NCBI RefSeq assembly: GCF_007845675.1
Contig: NZ_VOBR01000003.1
Span: 372,001-436,000, forward strand
Length of the DNA: 64,000 nucleotides
Direction: 5' to 3'
Origin: Lentzea tibetensis
GTDB lineage: Bacteria; Actinomycetota; Actinomycetes; Mycobacteriales; Pseudonocardiaceae
Positions 16,517 to 25,388 of the stretch are shown here, in pieces; within the stretch, counting starts at the first letter, position 1, and the number at the start of each line of letters is the position of its first letter. Under the pieces are notes generated by a model that saw only the letters and a program-made list of their open reading frames with translations, searched no databases and was not told the origin of the DNA. The translations under genes and the position numbers were made by a program.

Positions 16517-17356
16517 ATGGAGGCGGACCGGTTCCAGGCGGCGCAGTTCCGCCTGCTGCATCCCGACCTCGTTCCGCAACGCCGCGAGGTGCTCTCGCAC
16601 GCGGCGTCGATGCTCGTGCAGATGGGCCTCGACGACACGCTCGTCTCGGCGTCACCGGTGCACCAGCGGCTCGCCCGCGTCGTGCTCGCGAGCAGCGACG
16701 TCATCGAGTGGTCGCCCGCGCGCGGCTACGGCCTGGACGAGCCGACGGACTACGACGTGCACTTCGGCGTCGTGCGCGTCGGCGGTGACCGCGGCGCGGT
16801 GTTCCTCTCCGGCCTGCTGATCGCCTACCTGGACGTGCTGGAGAACGCCGCCAGGATGGGCACGACGCTGCCCGAGGAGGACTGGCGCACGCTCATGTGG
16901 GCGCCCACGGCGCTGTTCGACCACGTGCTCGGCCGCGCGCCAGCGGGCATGACGATCACGACACCCGCGCGGCGCGGTCCCGAGCACCTGCCGCAGGAGC
17001 GCTGGATGACCGGGCACCGGCTGTTCTACGCGCTGCTCCAGGCCGTGCGGTTCGCGGTGGGCGGCGTGCTGCGCGCGTCGGTCGACGGTGCCGAGTCGCA
17101 GGTCGTCGACGAGATCGAGCTCGCGACGTCCACGCTGCGGGCGGCGACGGTCGCGCTGCGGTTCGCCGGAGACGTCGCGCCCGGCGCCGTGCCGCAGGGC
17201 ACCCGGCTGGAGACGCGGGACCACTGCTACCTGTGGAAGGTGCTCGACCAGGTGCGCGTCGCCGCGCCGCGCGTGCTGTACGAGCGCTATGCGACCGCGT
17301 TGCGGCGTCTCAACGACCTCCGCACCTCGACCGCGTTGTTAGCAGCGGGTAACTGA
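16517..17356 (+). CDS. conserved protein of unknown function
   Basis: I do not recognise this 279-residue protein. It has no signal peptide and no membrane segment; it is mostly alpha-helical and Arg/Ala-rich. A conserved-looking middle contains DYDVHFGVVRVGGDRGAVFLSGLLIAYLDVLENAARMG. The ATG at 16517 is chosen over an in-frame ATG at 16460 because a strong Shine-Dalgarno (GGGGGGAGGTGGGAC) sits just before it. It follows the LuxR/ATPase regulator by 81 bases, with a dyad shared with that gene in between, so it is probably a direct target or partner of the regulator. No enzymatic motif was found. Confidence 0.6.
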   Translation: MEADRFQAAQFRLLHPDLVPQRREVLSHAASMLVQMGLDDTLVSASPVHQRLARVVLASSDVIEWSPARGYGLDEPTDYDVHFGVVRVGGDRGAVFLSGLLIAYLDVLENAARMGTTLPEEDWRTLMWAPTALFDHVLGRAPAGMTITTPARRGPEHLPQERWMTGHRLFYALLQAVRFAVGGVLRASVDGAESQVVDEIELATSTLRAATVALRFAGDVAPGAVPQGTRLETRDHCYLWKVLDQVRVAAPRVLYERYATALRRLNDLRTSTALLAAGN

Positions 17357-17440
17357 GCAAATACACTCGAAGGTCTCGATCGGAAACGACTTTGGTTGTT
17401 TCTACCTCGTGTTTCGCGGCGCGTGACCTAGCTTTTTCCC

Positions 17441-18352
17441 ATGACGGAAGAACGCGCGGCGGTCGCGGTCAGCGACATCCGCAAGAGCTACGGCGATCTG
17501 CACGCGGTCGACGGTGTGTCGTTCACCGTCGCCGAGGGTGAGTTCTTCGGCATCCTCGGCCCCAACGGCGCGGGCAAGACCACCACGCTGGAGATCATCG
17601 AGGGTCTGCGCAAGCCGGACTCGGGTGACGTGCGGCTGCTGGGGGAGAACCCGTGGCCGCGCAACAGCAAGCTGCTGCCGCGCATCGGCGTCCAGCTCCA
17701 GGCGTCGTCGTTCTTCGAGAAGCTGACGGCGAAGGAGCAGCTCCAGACGTTCGGCTCGCTGTACGGGGTGAGCGCGGCCACCGCCGCGAGCTACCTCGAG
17801 CTGGTCGGGTTGACCGACAAGGCGAACGAGCAGGAGAACAAGCTCTCCGGCGGCCAGCGGCAGCGGTTGTCGATCGCGTGCGCGCTGGTGCACGACCCGG
17901 ACATCGTGTTCCTCGACGAGCCGACGGCCGCGCTGGACCCGCAGGCGCGCCGCAACCTCTGGGACGTGCTGCGCGAGATCCAGAAGCGCGGCAAGACGAT
18001 CGTGTACACGACGCACTACCTCGACGAGGCCGAGATCCTGTGCGACCGCGTCGCGATCATGGACAACGGCAGGATCCTCGCGATGGACCCGCCCGCGGTG
18101 CTCGTGCGCGGCCTGGACGCGCCGACGCACGTGACGCTGCAGAAGGGCGCCCTGTCGCTGGAGGACGCCGAGGCGCTGCCCGGCGTCGAGGAGACGCACG
18201 AGAACGAGGTGTCGCTGTCGATCTCGACGCGCCGCCCCGCCGAAGTGCTGTCCACGCTGGCGGAACGCGGTGCGCTGGACGGGCTTCAGGTCCGCACCGC
18301 GACGCTGGAAGACGTTTTCTTGAACCTCACTGGGCGGGAGTACCGGGCATGA
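17441..18352 (+). CDS. ABC-2 exporter ATP-binding protein (DrrA/NodI type)
   Basis: A 303-residue ATPase with Walker A GPNGAGKT (40-47), Q-loop QLQASSFFEKLTAKE, signature LSGGQRQRLS, Walker B DIVFLDEPTAALDPQARR and the switch His in YTTHYLDEAE. The C-terminal 80 residues are the DUF4162-like extension of drug and polyketide exporters. It powers the permease encoded next; the two genes are joined through a 13-codon ORF with ATGA overlaps at each end. Substrates of such pairs are typically hydrophobic compounds (antibiotic self-resistance, lipids). Nothing here points to a specific one. Confidence 0.92.
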   Translation: MTEERAAVAVSDIRKSYGDLHAVDGVSFTVAEGEFFGILGPNGAGKTTTLEIIEGLRKPDSGDVRLLGENPWPRNSKLLPRIGVQLQASSFFEKLTAKEQLQTFGSLYGVSAATAASYLELVGLTDKANEQENKLSGGQRQRLSIACALVHDPDIVFLDEPTAALDPQARRNLWDVLREIQKRGKTIVYTTHYLDEAEILCDRVAIMDNGRILAMDPPAVLVRGLDAPTHVTLQKGALSLEDAEALPGVEETHENEVSLSISTRRPAEVLSTLAERGALDGLQVRTATLEDVFLNLTGREYRA

Positions 18353-18390
18353 CCGTCGACGTGATCCTCAACGCGGAGGCGGCATCATGA
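18349..18390 (+). CDS. 13-codon coupling ORF between ABC ATPase and permease
   Basis: The ATG overlaps the ATPase stop (ATGA at 18349-18352), and its own TGA overlaps the permease ATG (ATGA at 18387-18390). It encodes MTVDVILNAEAAS. It contains the permease RBS (GGAGG at about 18375), so ribosomes finishing the ATPase could reinitiate, cross this short frame and hand over to the permease. A role as coupling device rather than peptide is likely; it could also be chance in GC-rich DNA. Confidence 0.4.
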   Translation: MTVDVILNAEAAS

Positions 18391-19430
18391 CCGCGTTCAG
18401 GTCCCTTTCCGGGGCGATGTTCAAGGGCTTCTTCCGCGACCGCCTCGCGTTGTTCTTCACGTTCCTCTTCCCGCTGATGTTCCTGGTGATCTTCGGCCTG
18501 CTGTTCCGCGACGCCGGTGCGGACAAGCAGAAGATCGCGATCGTCGGTGACAGCCCGATCGTCGCCGCGATGGAGCAGAGCGGCGTGTTCGAGCTGGAGC
18601 GCTTCAACGACGAGCCGGCCGCACTGCAGAAGGTGAAGGACGGCGACATCCCGGCCGCACTGGTCATCCGCGGCCAGGAGCTCGACCTGAGGTTCGCGTC
18701 GAGCGACCAGGTGCAGGCGGCGACGGTCGTCGGCATCGTGAACGGCTTCGTGGACAAGGCGAACGTGGTGGCGACGGGTCAGCCGCCCGCGTTCAACCTG
18801 AAGACGGAGAAGGTCGAGGACTCCTCGCTCAAGCCGATCCAGTTCCTGACGCCGGGCATCCTGTCGTGGGGTGTTTCGGTGTCGGCCGTGTTCGGTGCCG
18901 CGCTGACCCTGGTGTCGTGGCGCAAGAAGCAGGTGCTGCGGCGCATCCGTCTCGCACCCGTCGGTGCCGGGACCGTGCTGTCGTCGCGGCTGCTGGTGAG
19001 CATCGGCGTCGCGCTGCTGCAGGGCGTGCTGTTCGTGGCACTGGCCTCCACGCCGCTGTTCGGGCTGCAGCTGTCCGGGCAGTGGTGGCTCGCGATCCCG
19101 TTGCTCGTCATGGGAACGCTGGCGTTCTTCTCGGTCGGCATGCTCGTGGGAGCGTTCTCGAAGTCCGAGGAAGCGGCCAGCGGCGCGGCGAACCTCGTGG
19201 TGCTGCCCATGGCGTTCCTGTCCGGGTCGTTCTTCCCCGTCGAGGCCGCGCCGAAGTGGGTGCAGACGGTGTCGAACCTGCTTCCGTTGCGGCACATGAA
19301 CGACGGCATGCTCGACGTGCTGGTGCGCGGCAAGGGCATCGAGGCGTTGGCGTTGCCTTCGGCGGTGCTGATCGGTTTCACGCTGGTGGTCGGCTTCATA
19401 GCGTCCCGCGTGTTCCGCTGGGAGGACTGA
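18387..19430 (+). CDS. ABC-2 type exporter permease
   Basis: A 347-residue membrane protein of the ABC-2 (DrrB-like) group: one N-terminal transmembrane helix (LALFFTFLFPLMFLVIFGLLF), a soluble extracytoplasmic domain of about 130 residues, then five C-terminal helices, including the conserved segment PLLVMGTLAFFSVGMLVGAF and LVVLPMAFLSGSFFPVEAAPKWVQTVSNLLPLRHMNDGM. It forms the membrane part of the exporter with the ATPase just upstream. The large external loop is typical of the YhgE/ABC-2 subgroup. The RBS GGAGG lies about 8 bases before the ATG. Confidence 0.9.
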   Translation: MTAFRSLSGAMFKGFFRDRLALFFTFLFPLMFLVIFGLLFRDAGADKQKIAIVGDSPIVAAMEQSGVFELERFNDEPAALQKVKDGDIPAALVIRGQELDLRFASSDQVQAATVVGIVNGFVDKANVVATGQPPAFNLKTEKVEDSSLKPIQFLTPGILSWGVSVSAVFGAALTLVSWRKKQVLRRIRLAPVGAGTVLSSRLLVSIGVALLQGVLFVALASTPLFGLQLSGQWWLAIPLLVMGTLAFFSVGMLVGAFSKSEEAASGAANLVVLPMAFLSGSFFPVEAAPKWVQTVSNLLPLRHMNDGMLDVLVRGKGIEALALPSAVLIGFTLVVGFIASRVFRWED

Positions 19431-19470
19431 AAACACCCTGCTGCCTCGGTGAGCGCGGTCACTGTCCAGA

Positions 19471-19785
19471 ATGGGGCCCATGTTCTCCACTGCTGCTGGA
19501 CGTTTCCGCGTGCTCGCGCTCGCCGAGGCGGTGTCGTGGGCAGGCCTGCTGGTCGGCATGTTCTTCAAGTACGTGGTCGTGCACAACGAGATCGGCGTGA
19601 AGGTCTTCGGGCCGATCCACGGCGTGATCTTCGTCGGCTACGTGCTCGTCACGCTGATGGTGCGCGAGCCGCTGGGCTGGGACCGGCGCACGACGTTCCT
19701 GGCGCTGCTGGCGAGCATCCCGCCGCTCGCGACGGTGTTCTTCGAGCGCTGGGTGTCAGCCCGTCAGGCTCAGCGCGGCGCGTAG
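19471..19785 (+). CDS. DUF3817 small membrane protein
   Basis: A 104-residue membrane protein with three hydrophobic helices (LALAEAVSWAGLLVGMFFKY; IHGVIFVGYVLVTLMV; TFLALLASIPPLATVFFERW) and the DUF3817 pattern GPIHG between them. The function of DUF3817 is unknown. The ATG at 19480 is an alternative start. Its 3' end overlaps the 3' end of the convergent phosphotransferase-like gene by 30 bases, and transcription of both may interfere. It is probably a separate unit from the exporter, 40 bases upstream. Confidence 0.8.
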   Translation: MGPMFSTAAGRFRVLALAEAVSWAGLLVGMFFKYVVVHNEIGVKVFGPIHGVIFVGYVLVTLMVREPLGWDRRTTFLALLASIPPLATVFFERWVSARQAQRGA

Positions 19786-20832
19786 CTCCTCGGCGGGGTC
19801 GCCCTCGTGGTAGACCCGCTCGCTGTCCTCGATGTTGTCCAGGAACTCCTGGTACCGCACCGCGTTCAGCAGTCGCGCGGCCGGCCGGGCGACCTTCAGC
19901 GCGGCTACCGGATCGCTCTTCGGGAAGTGCTCGCGCCAGGCACCGGCCCAGACGTCGACGATCAACGGGTGCAGGTGCGCGTCGGTGTACTCGATGAGCC
20001 GGGCCGCGTCGATCGACGGGTGACCCCACAGCGCGTCCGCCCAGTCGAGCACGACCTCGCTGGTCCGCCAGTTGCCGGGGTGGAAGTCACCGTGCACCAG
20101 GGTGTCCGGCAACCCGAACGACGGCATCGGGACCGGGCGCCGTCCGAGCACCGGCTTGGTGTCCGCCAGTGCGGCCTGCGCCGCGACCAGTCGCGGCACC
20201 ACGGACCGGATCAGCTCCGGCGACGGGTCCCAGCAGTCCTCACCCGGCGCGTCGGCGAGCAGCAGACGACCCGGTCCGGACGCCAGCACCTCCGGGACGA
20301 GCGCGGGGTCGTGCGCGGCCACCACCCCGATGACCGCGGCTTCGTCCGCCGCGAACGGGGCCACCGCCTTGAGCCACACCGGGCCAGCCGCGGTCGGCAG
20401 CCGGTGGATGCTGGCCAGGTTCCAGGTGCGGACCTGGACCGCCGGTCCGGTTCGGGTGATGTGCCCCTCAGCCCACTCGACGAGCTCACAGGGCCCGCCG
20501 AGCCGCGCCCACTGCATCCGGTGCGGTGCGTCGCACGAGGGCCGCTCGCCGGGGTGCAGCGCGGTCCGGTCCGGCTCGCCGTGCGCCTCGACGTGGTAGG
20601 TCACGGTGCCGCCGTGCGCCTGCCGTCCCGTGGTGCTGATCAGGCGCAGGACGCTCGTGCGCACCCCGAGCAGCTCCTCGAGCGCGGCGTTCACCGGCTC
20701 CACGTGGTTCCACCACGGGGTTTCCACCGGGAACGGGCCGACGGCGCCCGCGAACCCGCTGGGTGCGCTGACGAGCGCGATCACCGAACGTTCCTGCATC
20801 CGGTCATCAGGCCATGCGGCGGCGGCGACCAC
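19756..20832 (-). CDS. aminoglycoside phosphotransferase (APH)-family kinase-like protein
   Basis: A 358-residue protein with the APH/choline-kinase-like C-terminal lobe: catalytic loop LVHGDFHPGNW and the metal-binding DWADALWGHPSIDAARL. The N-terminal third lacks a recognisable glycine-rich loop, so the substrate is unclear. Such proteins phosphorylate small molecules and are not necessarily resistance determinants. The start may be ATG 20832 or the in-frame ATG at 20799 (MQERSVIALV), which would drop a poorly conserved-looking leader. It lies 21 bases downstream of marR on the same strand, so the two may be co-transcribed. Its 3' end overlaps the DUF3817 gene. Confidence 0.75.
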   Translation of the reverse strand: MVAAAAWPDDRMQERSVIALVSAPSGFAGAVGPFPVETPWWNHVEPVNAALEELLGVRTSVLRLISTTGRQAHGGTVTYHVEAHGEPDRTALHPGERPSCDAPHRMQWARLGGPCELVEWAEGHITRTGPAVQVRTWNLASIHRLPTAAGPVWLKAVAPFAADEAAVIGVVAAHDPALVPEVLASGPGRLLLADAPGEDCWDPSPELIRSVVPRLVAAQAALADTKPVLGRRPVPMPSFGLPDTLVHGDFHPGNWRTSEVVLDWADALWGHPSIDAARLIEYTDAHLHPLIVDVWAGAWREHFPKSDPVAALKVARPAARLLNAVRYQEFLDNIEDSERVYHEGDPAEELRAALSLTG

Positions 20833-20853
20833 AACGCAATTTCCGTTGGGTGG

Positions 20854-21357
20854 TCAGTCCTCGAAGTCGCCCGCCGCGCGGCGGACCTTCGCGAGCAGGT
20901 CGGTCAGCTGCTCGGTCTGCCGGTCGGTGAGGCCGCGCAGGCCCAGGTTCACCGCGACGACGGCCTCGGTGGCCGCCTCGCGGCGCGCACGGCCGGCGTC
21001 GGTGATCTCGACGAGCGTGGTGCGGCGGTCCGTCGGGTGCGGGACGCGCTGGGCGAGGCCGTCGCTCTCCAGCCGGTCGACGATGTTCGTGACGCTCGTC
21101 GGGTGCAGCTGCAGCCGCTCGCCCATGACCCGCATCGGCAGGCTGCCCTTGCGCGAGAAGTACAGCAGCACCAGCGCCTCGTAGCGGGCGAACGTGAGGC
21201 CGTGCGGCTTGAGCGCGGCGTCGACAGCGGACTGGATGATCTGCTGGACTCGCATGACGCTCGTCACCGCGGCCATCGAACCGGCCGGTCCGACGTGCTC
21301 GTTCCACAGCTCCGCCGCGCGAGCGATCGGGTCGAACGGCAGCGGCTGCGGTGTCAT
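20854..21357 (-). CDS. MarR-family transcriptional regulator
   Basis: A 167-residue winged-helix regulator. The core FARYEALVLLYFSRKGSLPMRVMGERLQLHPTSVTNIVDRLESDGL and the wing VPHPTDRRTTLVEIT are diagnostic of MarR proteins, flanked by dimerisation helices. ATG 21357 is preferred to a TTG nine bases upstream. It is divergent from the thiamine-binding gene with only 38 bases between the starts, so one operator there could control both. MarR proteins usually respond to phenolic or oxidising compounds; the ligand is unknown here. Confidence 0.9.
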   Translation of the reverse strand: MTPQPLPFDPIARAAELWNEHVGPAGSMAAVTSVMRVQQIIQSAVDAALKPHGLTFARYEALVLLYFSRKGSLPMRVMGERLQLHPTSVTNIVDRLESDGLAQRVPHPTDRRTTLVEITDAGRARREAATEAVVAVNLGLRGLTDRQTEQLTDLLAKVRRAAGDFED

Positions 21358-21395
21358 GAGGCCCAAAGCTACCAGTCAGTACCAAGGAGGCAGTT

Positions 21396-21698
21396 GTGCT
21401 CGTCGCGTTCAGCGTGAGCCCGCTCGGCGGGGATTCCGACGGCGTCGCGGAGGCCGTCGCCGAGGCGGTGCGGGTCGTGCGCGACTCCGGACTGCCGAAT
21501 GAGACGAACGCGATGTTCACCTTGGTCGAGGGTGAGTGGGACGAGGTGATGGACGTCGTGCGACGCGCGACAGAAGCGGTGCAGGCCAGGGCCCCGCGGG
21601 TGTCCCTGGTGCTGAAGGCCGACGTCCGTCCCGGCTACACCGGACAGCTCACGGCCAAGGTCCAGCGTCTTGAGGAGCATCTCGCCGACACGCCATGA
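21396..21698 (+). CDS. MTH1187-family thiamine-binding protein
   Basis: A 100-residue protein of the MTH1187/YqgV (formerly DUF77) family, which folds as a ferredoxin-like tetramer and binds thiamine in characterised members. The family pattern is clear: [11 protein letters not shown]...[42 protein letters not shown] and the C-terminal VLKADVRPG. The start is GTG with the strong RBS AAGGAGG seven bases before it. It is divergent from marR. Confidence 0.85.
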   Translation: MLVAFSVSPLGGDSDGVAEAVAEAVRVVRDSGLPNETNAMFTLVEGEWDEVMDVVRRATEAVQARAPRVSLVLKADVRPGYTGQLTAKVQRLEEHLADTP

Positions 21699-21725
21699 TG
21701 CACACGACGCCGCCGCCGTCACCTG

Positions 21726-23543
21726 ATGCGCGGAGGACTCGTGAGACTCATGGTCGCCCTGCTGCTCGCACTGCTGGTGGTCGCCCCACCCGTGCACGCG
21801 GCACCCACCAAGGCCAACTGGGAGAACATCGGGCCGAACGGCGTCGGCGGGCGGCTGGCGTTCAGCCAGTCCCGTGTGTACGTCCTGCCGGGAGCGGGAC
21901 AGCACGTCTTCCGGTCCGACGACCGAGGCAAGCGCTGGTTCCAGGGCGGGTACTTCCCCGGTGACGGCCTGCGCGGCAACGCGGTCACCGCGGACCCGCG
22001 CAGGCCGGACACCGTCTACGTGGCCGGGTACGTCGGTGGTGGCGGCGCGGGTGCCGTGCTGCGCAGCACCGACGGCGGCGCCACGTTCAAGTCCGTACTG
22101 GACACTCCGTCCGGTGTGGAGGACGTCGCGGTCGGGTCCGTCTCGTACGCGTCCTCTGAGGAGGGCGTGTACCGCAGCACGGACGGCGTGAGCTGGAAGC
22201 TGATGCCCGGCTCGCCGAAGAAGGCCGAGGACCTGCACCTCGTCGGCTCGGACCTCTTCGTGGCCGCGGGCGACCTGTACGCGTTCCGCGGCGGCAAGTG
22301 GTCCAAGGCGACGTCGAACGCCGAGTGGATCAGCTCGCGCGGCAACGTCGTGGTGACCCGCGACTTCACCGACGGCGTGCAACTGTCCAAGGACCGCGGC
22401 CGCACCTGGACGCCCGTCAAGGGCCCGTGGTCCGGCTGGACGATCTTCGGCGCGATCACCGCGTCCGGGCAGATGCAGGTGCAGACGCTCGACGGCCACT
22501 TCGTCAGCGACGACCTCGGCACCACCTGGCGGCGCACGCTCGCGATGGAGGCCATGGACGTCTACGACGACCTCGGCAGCTTCCCGGACGACCCGTCGCT
22601 GCACGTGGTCTCCGCGACAGGTGGCGTCTACACGACCCGCGACTCCGTGCGTTTCCAGCGCATCGGCGTGCCGGGCGCCAACGTGCTGTCGCTGGCCGCG
22701 ACCGGCAACTCGCTGATCGCGGGCACCTATCTCGGTTCGCACCAGACGACGCTGCCCGGCGACAAGCAGGACTGGGGCTTCGACGGCACCGCGCCGCCCT
22801 CGATCGGCAACCGGATCGGCGCGCTGGCCGTCCTGCGGCCGGGCGTCGTGCTGCGCGGGCGCAACGCCTACCGCGGCTCCATGGACCGCATCTTCCTCGA
22901 ACAGTCCGTCGACGCGGGCAAGACGTGGGTGACGATCTCCGAGGAGGCCGGCAACACGCGCTCGATCTCGGTCGACCCGGTGCACCCGATGCGCGTCTAC
23001 GTCGGCGCGTACCTCGTCAACTGCTTCTACGTCAGCGACGACGGCGGCGTGACCCTGCAGCCGCGGATCCACAACTTCCTCAGGGGCGTGAAGTCGGTGG
23101 CCGCGGACGACGGCGGCGTCTGGGTCGGTGACGTCAGCGGCCTGTACCGCAGCTCCGACGGCGGCGTGACGATGATCAAGGTGTTCGACGGCGTCATCAA
23201 CGCCGTGCTCGTCGACCCGCGCGACGACCGGCACGTCGTCGTGCTCGGCAACACCTCGACGTGGACGTCGTTCGACGGCAAGACCTTCACCGAGACGCCG
23301 AAGGTGAGCGAGGAGAACCTCAGCTCCGTCGCGATCGGACCGGACGGTGTGCTGTACGCGGCGGCGCGCACGTTCCGCGGCACCTCGGGTCCCGGCGTGC
23401 TGCGGTCGGTCAACGGCGGGCGCACGTGGTCGTCGTTCGGCGGCCCGAACGAGGGCATCGACTCGCTGCTGGTGTCACCGGACGGCCGCTGGCTGTTCGC
23501 GGGCACTCAAGCCGGAGGGGTGCACAGGCGCGCGCTGAGGTGA
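21726..23543 (+). CDS. secreted Asp-box (BNR/VPS10-like) beta-propeller protein
   Basis: A 605-residue secreted protein: signal peptide about 1-25 (VRLMVALLLALLVVAPPVHA), then repeated Asp-box motifs such as FRSDDRGKRW, LRSTDGGATF, YRSTDGVSW, LSKDRGRTW, VDAGKTW, YVSDDGGVT, YRSSDGGVT and LRSVNGGRTW, one per propeller blade. This is the fold of sialidases and VPS10/photosynthesis-stability-factor-like proteins, but I see no sialidase RIP motif or arginine triad, so catalysis is doubtful. A wall-associated binding or scaffold role is possible. It starts 27 bases after the thiamine-binding gene. Confidence 0.75.
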   Translation: MRGGLVRLMVALLLALLVVAPPVHAAPTKANWENIGPNGVGGRLAFSQSRVYVLPGAGQHVFRSDDRGKRWFQGGYFPGDGLRGNAVTADPRRPDTVYVAGYVGGGGAGAVLRSTDGGATFKSVLDTPSGVEDVAVGSVSYASSEEGVYRSTDGVSWKLMPGSPKKAEDLHLVGSDLFVAAGDLYAFRGGKWSKATSNAEWISSRGNVVVTRDFTDGVQLSKDRGRTWTPVKGPWSGWTIFGAITASGQMQVQTLDGHFVSDDLGTTWRRTLAMEAMDVYDDLGSFPDDPSLHVVSATGGVYTTRDSVRFQRIGVPGANVLSLAATGNSLIAGTYLGSHQTTLPGDKQDWGFDGTAPPSIGNRIGALAVLRPGVVLRGRNAYRGSMDRIFLEQSVDAGKTWVTISEEAGNTRSISVDPVHPMRVYVGAYLVNCFYVSDDGGVTLQPRIHNFLRGVKSVAADDGGVWVGDVSGLYRSSDGGVTMIKVFDGVINAVLVDPRDDRHVVVLGNTSTWTSFDGKTFTETPKVSEENLSSVAIGPDGVLYAAARTFRGTSGPGVLRSVNGGRTWSSFGGPNEGIDSLLVSPDGRWLFAGTQAGGVHRRALR

Positions 23544-23555
23544 AGTATCTGACGG

Positions 23556-24371
23556 GTGGATCCCCGTCAGATGTGGTTTCGCTACGAGCCCTACCACGAC
23601 GTCACGTACTTCACGCCCGAGTCGCGCGCCGCGACCGACGCGCTGGGGTGCAAGGGCGGCTGGATGGGGTACTTCGGGATGAGGGCCGCACCGCTCGGTG
23701 CGGCCTCGCCCGAGCTGGTGACCGCGGTGTTCTACAACTTCGCGCCGCGCATGGTGCACCGGGCTCTTCCTGACGCGTGGGCGGTCGCGTCTCCCGCTGA
23801 GTTCCTGGAGACGCGACTGCTCGGCGCCGACCGGGCGTTGCGGCGGATGCTCGGTGACGTGTCCGGGATGGACGAGGTGGCTCTGCTGGCGCAGGAGGCC
23901 GCGCTGCGCGCACCCGTCGCCGGACGGCCGCTCGCCGCCGCGAACCGGGCGCTGCCGTGGCCGTCGGAGCCGCACCTCGTGCTCTGGCAGGCGTGCACGA
24001 TCCTGCGCGAGTCGCGCGGTGACGGGCACGTGGCCGCGCTGGTGTCGGCCGGCGTCGGCCCGCTGGAGGCGTTGGTGCTGTACGCCGCCGCGCACGGGCT
24101 GGACCCGGCCTACATGCAGGTGGCGCGCGGCTGGACGCCCGACGAGTGGAACGCGGCGTCTCCCACCGGCGACCTGGAGGCGGTCGAACGCGCGACCGAC
24201 CTGGCCGCGGCCGAGCCGTGGCTGTCGCTCGGCGCGGAGAAGACGGCGCGGCTGGCGGCGCTGCTGGAGCCGCTGGCGTTGCGCATCGCGGGGCAGAACG
24301 AGGCGATGCGAGTGAACCCGATGGCCCTCGACCCGGTCCGCGAACTGGCCGTGCCAGGATGGAACACGTGA
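23556..24371 (+). CDS. SCO6745-like conserved protein
   Basis: A 271-residue soluble, helix-rich protein. The opening segment ([17 protein letters not shown], then [32 protein letters not shown]) and the region [21 protein letters not shown] are, as I recall, characteristic of the actinobacterial SCO6745 family, whose biochemical function is not established. The start is GTG 23556, 12 bases after the propeller gene. The last codons overlap the start of the thioredoxin/TPR gene by 13 bases, so translation is probably coupled. Confidence 0.65.
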   Translation: MDPRQMWFRYEPYHDVTYFTPESRAATDALGCKGGWMGYFGMRAAPLGAASPELVTAVFYNFAPRMVHRALPDAWAVASPAEFLETRLLGADRALRRMLGDVSGMDEVALLAQEAALRAPVAGRPLAAANRALPWPSEPHLVLWQACTILRESRGDGHVAALVSAGVGPLEALVLYAAAHGLDPAYMQVARGWTPDEWNAASPTGDLEAVERATDLAAAEPWLSLGAEKTARLAALLEPLALRIAGQNEAMRVNPMALDPVRELAVPGWNT

Positions 24372-25339
24372 CAAGGCCTGATCCTCGCAAGACCGCCGCA
24401 CTGTCCGCCGCGCTCTCCGGTGCCGTCGACCTGGGCGCTCTCAAGGCCCGTGCCGACGCGGCCCGTCAGCAGCCAGCCGCTCCGTCCGCCGCGTCCGCGA
24501 ACGGCGCCCCCGCCGCCGGGCAGGTGCCGTGGATCGTGGACGTCACCGAGGCCATGTTCCAGGCCGTGGTGGAGCAGTCCTTGCAGGTACCCGTGGTCGT
24601 GCACCTGGGTGCCGCGTACAGCCCCGAGTCGCAGCAGCTGGGCGCGACGCTCGAGAAGCTGGCGCAGGTCAGCGGCGGCTCGTGGATCTTCGCGCGGGTC
24701 GACCTCGAGCAGTCGCCGCGCATCGGCCAGGCGTTCGGCGTGCAGTCCGTGCCGACCGTCGTCGCCATCGCCGCGGGCCAGCCCATCGACGCGTTCGCGG
24801 GCCCGCTCGGCGAGCCCGAGGTGCAGCAGTGGATCGCGCGCCTGCTCGACGCGCTGCGCGACCGCCTGCCCGGCATCCGCGCGGGCGAGGCCAACGCCGG
24901 TGAGGTGCCGGTCGCCGAGGAGGCGCCCGAGGACCCGCGCTTCGTCGCCGCCGAGGAAGCCTTCGAGCAGGGCGACTACGCCGGCGCACAGGCCGCCTAC
25001 GAGCAGATCCTGGCGTCCGAGCCGGGCAACGAGCTCGCCAAGGAGGGCTTGGCGCAGGTCAAGTTCGCGGCGCGCGCCGAGGCCGTCGACCCGGACGTCA
25101 TCGCCCGCGCCGACGCGGCCCCGGACGACATCGACGCCCAGCTCGCGGCTGCGGACGCCGAAATCGTGCAGCAGCGCGTCGAGGAGGCGTTCAAGCGCCT
25201 GGTCGACACCGTGCGCCGCGTGTACGGCGACGACCGCGACCGAGTGCGCGAGCACCTGGTCGGCCTGTTCGAGCTCTTCGCCGCCGACGACCCCCGCGTG
25301 GCCGTCGCTCGCCGCAACCTGGCGAGCGCCCTGTACTAA
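24359..25339 (+). CDS. YbbN/CnoX-like co-chaperone: thioredoxin fold plus TPR
   Basis: A 326-residue cytosolic protein. After a 50-residue Ala-rich leader, residues about 60-165 form a thioredoxin-like domain ([40 protein letters not shown]...[21 protein letters not shown]). The CxxC position reads AAYSPES, so the redox cysteines are absent and it cannot act as a disulfide reductase. Residues about 190-325 are TPR-like helices ([38 protein letters not shown]). This is the layout of YbbN/CnoX, which holds substrates for GroEL and DnaK. GTG 24368 is an alternative start with better RBS spacing (AGGA at 24355). It overlaps the upstream gene. Confidence 0.85.
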   Translation: MEHVTRPDPRKTAALSAALSGAVDLGALKARADAARQQPAAPSAASANGAPAAGQVPWIVDVTEAMFQAVVEQSLQVPVVVHLGAAYSPESQQLGATLEKLAQVSGGSWIFARVDLEQSPRIGQAFGVQSVPTVVAIAAGQPIDAFAGPLGEPEVQQWIARLLDALRDRLPGIRAGEANAGEVPVAEEAPEDPRFVAAEEAFEQGDYAGAQAAYEQILASEPGNELAKEGLAQVKFAARAEAVDPDVIARADAAPDDIDAQLAAADAEIVQQRVEEAFKRLVDTVRRVYGDDRDRVREHLVGLFELFAADDPRVAVARRNLASALY

Positions 25340-25388
25340 CGCGGGTTTCCGCAGCAGGTGATCATCGGGCCAAGTAGGGTGCGGGCCC

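Noticed and set aside
20211-20832. N-terminal NUDIX domain in the phosphotransferase-like protein
   Set aside because: The stretch around HPGERPSCD looked suggestive but the G-x5-E-x7-REUxEExGU box is absent.
21726-23543. Sialidase annotation for the Asp-box protein
   Set aside because: Asp boxes are present but no FRIP/RIP motif or arginine triad and Tyr/Glu nucleophile pair could be identified; Asp boxes alone do not imply sialidase.
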